Shown here: piece after piece, positions 7,894-12,399 of the stretch
Layout of the letters: the number at the start of each line of letters is the position of its first letter
Position numbering within the stretch: the stretch's first letter is position 1
Made by a program: the position numbers and the translations under genes
Notes under the pieces: generated by a model
The model's input: only the letters and a program-made list of their open reading frames with translations
Database searches by the model: none
Told to the model about the DNA's origin: nothing
Source: Physocladia obscura
Taxonomy: Eukaryota; Chytridiomycota; Chytridiomycetes; Chytridiales; Chytriomycetaceae
Direction of reading: 5' to 3'
Assembly (NCBI GenBank): GCA_027596945.1
Contig: JADGJH010001031.1
Location: forward strand, 1-12,399
Length of the DNA: 12,399 nt

Positions 7894-8171
7894 GATTTAC
7901 ATTTGTGATGGATCCAAAAATTTGAAGTTTCAATCCTTTTTTATTTTTTGTCAAAATACTTGAACTTGTTCAATGTTCAAATAAGGAATCCAGCTGTTAA
8001 ATTTTGTTTATCTCTCTAATATTGCAATATATCTTTAAATAATTTGTTTTCTCTATTAGAAAAAGTAAAGTTTGGTTGAACCTCTCAAATGAAAAGATAT
8101 ATTTATTTGTCATTTTGATATAATGTGTTTTTCTAGCTTATTTGAAAATTTAATTGCAATTGTTGCAGTAG
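7894..8171. other. Gene-free AT-rich stretch
   Basis: No open frame, repeat or RNA gene recognised. Confidence 0.4.
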
Positions 8172-8560
8172 TTATATCACAAAAACTAAATAGTTTTCCA
8201 TGACCAAATCAAACTTATAACATTCTATATATCTTATTTTATTATCCTATTATCTTTTATTTTCATTTACTCTTTCTTTATTTGTCAACTACAAAACCTT
8301 TTTTCATCTCTCCACAATTTCCTTATAATTTTTATCATAACCACTTCAAAATTCTATTTCACTTTGCTTCAGAAGCTCCATAAATTGAGAACTATTGAAA
8401 TTTAAATAAATAGAGAATTCTTTATTAAAACTTTAACTTTGCTTTGCTTTAAGATAAAAAGGAAAGCTTTGCCATGCAAGACACAGTTTCAAGAAAACTA
8501 CTTTGCTTCACTATTCCAAGTTAACTTTGCCACTTGAATATTTGTTAATTCTCTTGAAAG
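8172..8560. repeat. Diverged tandem repeat, copy 1
   Basis: It matches 8561-8908 in collinear blocks: TCTTTTATTTTCATTTA (8253 and 8630), CCACAATTT, AAATTCTATTYA, TTTCAGAA/CTTCAGAA, GAGAATTCTTTATTAAAA (8413 and 8758), CTTTGCTTT..AAGA, then TTCAAGAAAA..ACTTTRCTTCACT and AACTTTGC near the end. Offsets fall from 377 to about 343 bp, so copies differ by indels. The left boundary is approximate. No coding content. Confidence 0.65.
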
Positions 8561-8908
8561 TTGTTATGGAAACAAACTAGTTTTCTGTAATTCCAATTCA
8601 AAATTATACCAATTTTTATTATCTTACCATCTTTTATTTTCATTTATTATCCTTTTATTTGGCTGCTGCAAACCCTTTTCCATTCCACAATTTTTGTTAT
8701 GAAATTTTTGCTTCCAGCACCTAAAAATTCTATTCATTTTGTTTCAGAAAATAAACAGAGAATTCTTTATTAAAAACTTCAACTTCACTTTGCTTTTAAG
8801 ACCAAAAGGAGAACTTTGCCTTGTAAGAAAGTTCAAGAAAAATACTTTACTTCACTGTCCCAAGTAAACTTTGCACACTCTGAAACTAATTAATTTTTTT
8901 ATAGAGAC
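8561..8908. repeat. Diverged tandem repeat, copy 2, ending at the LTR
   Basis: Second copy of the repeat at 8172-8560, with matching blocks throughout. Its homology runs to, or nearly to, the outer boundary of the LTR at 8909, suggesting that the retroelement inserted into a tandem array. Positions 8904-8908 (GAGAC) are the expected site of one target duplication. Confidence 0.6.
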
Positions 8909-9310
8909 TGTTACAAAATGAGCCTCTAGTTAGTGGTTTTAAGGGCCAAAGATTTGAGTTTTTAAGAAGATTCCTTTTTTATTTTCATTCAAGATTTCCA
9001 AATTTATAGTTTTGGATTTGAAATAGAAATAAAGAAGTTTCCAGAAAAAGAAAAATAAAGAAAAACAGAGAAAAATGAAGAAATAAGAAAATAAAGTAAA
9101 AAATTGAAATAATGGGATAATAATTGAAAGATTGATAAAGTAACGATGAAAAAATAATATGGAAGTAAAATGAGGTCTTGATTGTTCTTGGTTGTTGTGT
9201 TGATGTTGATGCTTGGAGAATTTTCTAGAACGGAATTTGAAATTTGAAAAATGTGGATAAGTATTGATTTTTTTGTTACCATATCAGTGAAAAATACTTA
9301 TTCTGTTACA
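8909..9310 (-). repeat. 3' LTR of Ty3/gypsy element (402 bp)
   Basis: Bounded by TGTTACAAAATGAG at 8909-8922 and, on the minus strand, TGTAACAGAATAAG from 9310. These are imperfect terminal inverted repeats with TG...CA ends. It is immediately preceded on the minus strand by a purine tract, and its 5' ~70 bp match the LTR fragment at 1-66. A purine-rich block (plus strand, about 9021-9110) becomes a pyrimidine-rich block on the sense strand. The open frame at 9004-9282 minus is part of the LTR and is not a gene. The pol stop codon lies inside the LTR. Confidence 0.85.
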
Positions 9311-9899
9311 CTCACCTCCAAGAGCGTACGCAATGACAAAGGAAGAGTTGTAGGCTCTGATGTCATCAAGTCTTTCTTGACTTGCTCTTGAAGTTTTGGA
9401 TTGATATCCATCCAACAATTGTAAACAGGATTGTGGTCTTTCCACTTGATTAAGACTTGGCGTTTTTCTTCAATTTGTCTTGCAGCAAGGATTTTCTCAA
9501 TTGTTCTGACTTGAATTGGTTGATTTGCCAATGGGTGAGGCTTGGTAGAGTCCCAGTAGTACATCTTGAGTTTTTCTGGATGGAAAACAGGGTGAATGTG
9601 CAAATTGGCAGGAAGTTCAAGTCGGAAGGATGGAACTTCTCCAACAAATTCAATAATCTTGTAAGGCCCAGAGTATTGGTCAGAGAGCTTTCTGGCAGGT
9701 CTGTCTTGTAAGTGTGGTGGTCTGAGGTCCTTGAGTGAAATGAGTACAAGGTCTCCAACTTGGAATGGTGAGGCAATTTTTTGGCAGTTGGCAACCACAG
9801 TATAGTGATCTTGTGCTTGGTGAATTCTGTCTTTGGCAGTTTGATATGAGGCTTGTAAGTCATGTAAAGATAGTGAATCAAAAGGAGTAAGAGATAAAT
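9298..9899 (-). pseudogene. pol: Integrase C-terminus: GPY/F module and chromodomain
   Basis: An open frame continuing from the integrase core after the TGA at 10009-10011. It begins with an amphipathic stretch (SLHDLQASYQTAKDRIHQAQ), then FQVGDLVLISLKDLRP and the GPY/F module (KLSDQYSGPYKIIEFVG, then FRLELPANLHIHPVFHPEKL). It ends in a chromodomain-like fold near 9510-9380: TIEKILAARQIEEKRQVLIKWKDHNPVYNCW, quoted here only as start TIEKILAARQ and core VLIKWKDHNP with the later Trp. In chromoviruses such a domain reads histone marks and guides integration. The aromatic residues expected for methyl-lysine binding are only partly recognisable. The stop TAA (9298-9300) lies 11 bp inside the LTR. 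This 200-codon tail is itself unbroken. Confidence 0.88.
9311..9319 (-). other. Polypurine tract priming plus-strand DNA
   Basis: The minus strand reads GGAGGTGAG directly before the LTR TGTAAC. This is where reverse transcription of LTR elements starts the plus strand. It is short and holds one T. Confidence 0.65.
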
Positions 9900-10883
9900 T
9901 TAAGAAAAAGTTAGGGTGACATCCATATTCCAGGTAGAAAGGAGTATATCCAGTGGAAGAGTTGACAGTGTCATTGATTCCAAATTCAATCTTGTGAATG
10001 TGTTCATCTCAGTCATCTTGCCAGTAGTTAACACATGAACAAAGAGCAGAAAGAATCCAATCATTCTTTTCTTCAGTTTGTCCATCAGTTTGAGGATGAT
10101 AACTTGTAGAAGCAGTTTGTTTGATTTTGAGAGAGCAGCAGAGTTCTTTCTAAAATATTGACATGAATTTAGTGTCATAATCAGAGATCATGTGTTTGGG
10201 AATTCCATGGTATTTAAAAATTTCAGCTTCAAAGATGTTGGCAGTTCCCTTTAGGGCAAAGATGTGTGCCCTTTTGGTTCCAGAATCAATAACAACCATC
10301 ATTGTGTCATTTACAGCTGTAGTTGTTGGTAAGTGAGTCATGAAGTCAACAGAAATTGTGTGCTGTTGGTAAGGTGGTACTTCATGAGGTTTTGGAGTAA
10401 TTTATAAGGTAATCTTCTTGCAATCTTGTGTTGTTGGCAGGAATCACATGTTTGAACAAAGGCTTGAACATCATGGCTAAACTTTGGCCAGTGAAAGTAA
10501 CGTGTAATTCTTTTGGCAGTGCGTTCCCAGTTATTGTGAATTGCAGGTCCATAGGAGTGAGCTTTTTGAATAATTGAATGTCTGAGTGGTTTTGGTACAA
10601 AAAGTCTTGCATGAGTCTTGTCAACGTAGTATAAAAGATCATTTCTGGGCTTGTAGTGTAAAATTTGAGAGTGTATATGAGGTGGTGCAGTAACAGGATC
10701 ATTTTCAAAAGTTTCTGGTTTTTCAGGATCAATTAAGTACTTGGAGAATTCTTGAAATTCAGGATCATTAGGTGTTGTTTCCTTGATTTCAGTCATGAAG
10801 TCATCAGTGAGAGTCAATTTGGTAAGATTGTGCATTGCTGTAGAAGGGGCTTGAATTGTGTAGATGGTAAAAGTGTCATTGAA
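9900..10883 (-). pseudogene. pol: Integrase: HHCC zinc finger and DDE core (broken)
   Basis: Would insert the cDNA into the genome. The frame at 10835-10338 holds a linker, then the HHCC finger: AHSYGPAIH (two His), the conserved RITRYFHWPKFSHDV, and TCDSCQQHK (two Cys). A frameshift near 10385 leads to the catalytic core: SVDFMTHLP (first Asp), AVNDTMMVVIDSGTKRAH, then YHGIPKHMISDYDTKF (second Asp). A TAG at 10150-10152 interrupts where many relatives have Trp. In the same frame STSYHPQTDGQTEEKN holds the catalytic Glu, and a TGA at 10009-10011 interrupts the region before the conserved GYTPFYLEYG. The DDE residues and the zinc ligands all survive; the breaks are two stops and one shift. Confidence 0.9.
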
Positions 10884-11478
10884 GAGACTTGAATTGCAAT
10901 TTCCTTAGTGTGAGAAAGATGAGAAAGTGCATCAGCAATCTTGTTCCATTTTCCAGGTTGCCATTGGATGTAGAAGTCATAGGCAAGAATGTCAGAAATT
11001 TATTGGTGGTGTACAGGTCTTAGTTTGGGTTGGTCCAGTATGCGGTGTAGTGATTGATGGTCAGTGAATATGTAGACTTGATTTCCCAGAATGTATGATC
11101 TGTGTTGTCTTAAGGCTTCAACTAGGGCAAGTATTTCACCTTCATAAGGATGATATTTTGATTCAGCTTGGTTACATTTGTGTGAATGGAAGGCAATTTG
11201 TTGGTCAATTCCATTTTCATCTGGTTGGACAATGTAACTTGCAATAGCTAGAGAAGACCAGTCACAATAGAGATGAACAAGCTTACTTGGGTCAAACATG
11301 GCAAGAAGTTTAGGGTCAGAAAGATGTTTCTTTGCTTGAAGGAAGATTTTTTGGCTTGTAAGTCCCAGACTTGTTCAAATGGTACAGTTTTGTGTCCTCT
11401 GAGAATGTCAGAAAGTGGAGCAAGTAGAGCATGCTTTTCAACAAAGCGGTGGATTGTGTTAGCTAGTTCCAGAAAGCT
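10884..11478 (-). pseudogene. pol: RT connection and RNase H domain of pol (broken)
   Basis: RNase H would degrade the RNA strand of the RNA/cDNA hybrid. After the TGA the same frame continues with the RT connection (SFLELANTIHRFVEKHALL, TVPFEQVW) to a frameshift near 11355-11375. The next frame, 11299 downwards, reads FDPSKLVHLYCDWSS with the first catalytic Asp, EGEILALVEALRQHRSYI with the Glu, and VYIFTDHQSLHRIL with the second Asp. A stop at 11000-11002 follows, and in the same frame QWQPGKWNKIADALS holds the fourth acidic residue. All four D-E-D-D residues are thus visible. The next residue after ADALS is His (10919-10921) where Arg is usual. A further shift lies near 10885. Confidence 0.88.
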
Positions 11479-12399
11479 TCAGAGATCTGTATAAGAGTGT
11501 GGTTCATCAAAATTTTGAATAGCTTGAATTCTTGATGGTAAAACGTTGATGTGTCCTTTGGAAATGTTGTATCCTAAGTATTCCAGGTGATCAGTGAAAA
11601 AAGAGCATTTATGCAGTCTGACATGGAAGTTGTTTTCTTGGAGTCTTTGGAGAACTTGTTCCAGATGTTTGAGGTGTTCTTCCAGAGTAGTAGAATAGAT
11701 GAGTATGTCATCTAGGTAGATTGTGACAAAGAGATCAATCATGTCACAGAATATTTGATTCATAGTAGTTTGGAAAGTAGCAGGAGCATTGCTGAATCCA
11801 AATGGCATGACTAGCCATTCAAAGTGTCCATATTTAGTACAAAAAGCAGTTTTAGGAGTGTATTCTTCAGAGATACGGATTTGATGATATCTAGAAGCAA
11901 GGTAAAGTTTTGAAAAGTATTTTGACTTGCCAAGATGGTCGAGTGATTCCAAGATGTTTGGCAGAGGTGTGCAGTTCTTGTGTAATTTTGTTTAGAGCAC
12001 AGTAGTCAAATACTAACCTTAGTTTGTCCTTTTGTTTAACAAAGAAGATAGGAGTACCATATAGTGAAATTGAGTTTTTGATTCTAGAATTCTTGAGGAG
12101 AAATTCCAGTTCTTCCTTAAGTGTAGATAGTTCCTTTTCATACATTGGATAGATTGAACGGAATGGTGGCTTGGAATTAGGTTCAGTTTCAATTTTCAGG
12201 TCAGTTGGTCTTGATGGTGGCAGTCCTTCAAAAGGAGAGAAGACAGTAGGGTATTTATTTATAATTTTGTGGATCTCAGGATGGAGTGCTTCCTTTGCCA
12301 CAGCATCAGCATCATTGCTGTTGGCAGTAGTTTTTAAAGTATTTGCTGCTTGGCTTGAGATTGTGTGGCTTGTAGTTGGTTTTGGAATTAGGATGCCAA
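11479..12399 (-). pseudogene. pol: Reverse transcriptase domain of pol (broken)
   Basis: Would copy element RNA into cDNA in virus-like particles. Segment one, open from the window edge to about 11985, carries the RT entry region: LPPSRPTDLKIET (about 12200), PPFRSIY, then TPIFFVKQKDKLRLVFDY and ALNKIT. A frameshift near 11980-11984 leads to segment two (11979-11479): TPLPNILESLDHLGKSKYFSK, then YHQIRI, FEWLVMPFGFSNAPATFQ and the catalytic YLDD box (TIYLDDILIYS), EYLGYNISKGHI, and a TGA at 11479-11481. In motif A the usual catalytic Asp is Tyr and the following Gly of the SGYHQI block is Arg, so this domain would be inactive even if the frame were whole. The Arg of DYRALN is Cys (11999-12001) and the Arg at 11971-11973 is Cys; the TGA falls where the family has Arg. 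The frame is still open at the right window edge. Confidence 0.92.

Larger units (their letters stand above)
8909..12399 (-). mobile_element. Ty3/gypsy chromovirus retrotransposon, 5' part outside the window
   Basis: Reading right to left: reverse transcriptase, RNase H, HHCC zinc finger, integrase core, GPY/F module, chromodomain, polypurine tract and 3' LTR. RT before integrase defines Ty3/gypsy; a chromodomain C-terminal to the integrase places it among chromoviruses. The copy cannot act by itself: at least four in-frame stops (11479-11481, 11000-11002, 10150-10152, 10009-10011), frameshifts near 11982, 11365, 10885 and 10385, and a lost RT catalytic Asp. The gag, protease and 5' LTR would lie beyond 12399. 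Confidence 0.92.

Noticed and set aside
7570..7963. Apparent multi-pass membrane protein (Val/Ile/Leu/Ala-rich)
   Set aside because: Several overlapping frames on both strands arise from the same 3-bp-periodic composition; no conserved motif and a phase slip in the middle.
9004..9282. 92-codon minus-strand frame
   Set aside because: Lies wholly inside the LTR, in a pyrimidine-rich block; composition artefact.
9457..9711. Plus-strand frame of 84 codons, also 11273-11494
   Set aside because: Antisense shadows of the pol reading frame.

Overview
The window is eukaryotic and almost gene-free in the host sense. It holds two intron-less nuclear-type tRNA genes, no intact host protein-coding gene that I recognise, and a succession of decayed transposable elements and simple or tandem repeats. 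It is AT-rich. Beyond about position 580 it is extremely poor in CpG, with matching TpG/CpA excess and CpG-type lesions in the retroelement. This points to a genome with cytosine methylation of transposons. Intron-less tRNAs, a chromodomain-type Ty3/gypsy element and a DD34E Tc1-like transposase would fit a transposon-rich fungus, or less surely another microbial eukaryote. I cannot name the species.

Layout. Positions 1-66 are the terminal part of a Ty3/gypsy LTR on the minus strand, ending 8 bp before tRNA-Glu(TTC) at 75-146. A 26-bp perfect palindrome (406-431) precedes tRNA-Gly(TCC) at 451-522. This first 0.55 kb still carries CpG dinucleotides and looks like a small unmethylated host island. 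From about 580 to 2850 there is repeat-derived DNA: a possible gag remnant (861-1242), AT microsatellites, an array of ~163-bp diverged tandem repeats (about 1590-2140) and a small composite repeat (2156-2222). A frameshifted Tc1/mariner-like transposase with all three catalytic acids visible lies at 2854-3656, facing tail-to-tail an uncharacterised 106-codon minus-strand frame (3665-3985). Positions 4000-8170 hold little beyond a 19-bp minisatellite (4963-5036), a stop-interrupted Cys/His-rich frame (6178-6534) and a 3-bp-periodic low-complexity tract (7679-7893). Two diverged ~345-390 bp tandem copies (about 8172-8908) run right up to a complete 402-bp LTR (8909-9310).

Positions 9311-12399 are the pol region of a Ty3/gypsy chromovirus read on the minus strand. 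It enters from the right edge and runs RT, RNase H, HHCC zinc finger, integrase core, GPY/F and chromodomain, then polypurine tract and 3' LTR. It is dead in this copy: several frameshifts and stops, a lost RT motif A aspartate, and repeated Arg codon losses of the kind CpG deamination makes. Gag, protease and the 5' LTR lie outside the window or are lost.

The most informative relationship is between the two ends. The LTR fragment abutting tRNA-Glu and the LTR at 8909-9310 belong to one family, so this family has at least one copy inserted at a Pol III gene, as Ty3 of budding yeast does. I see no intact new multi-gene system.
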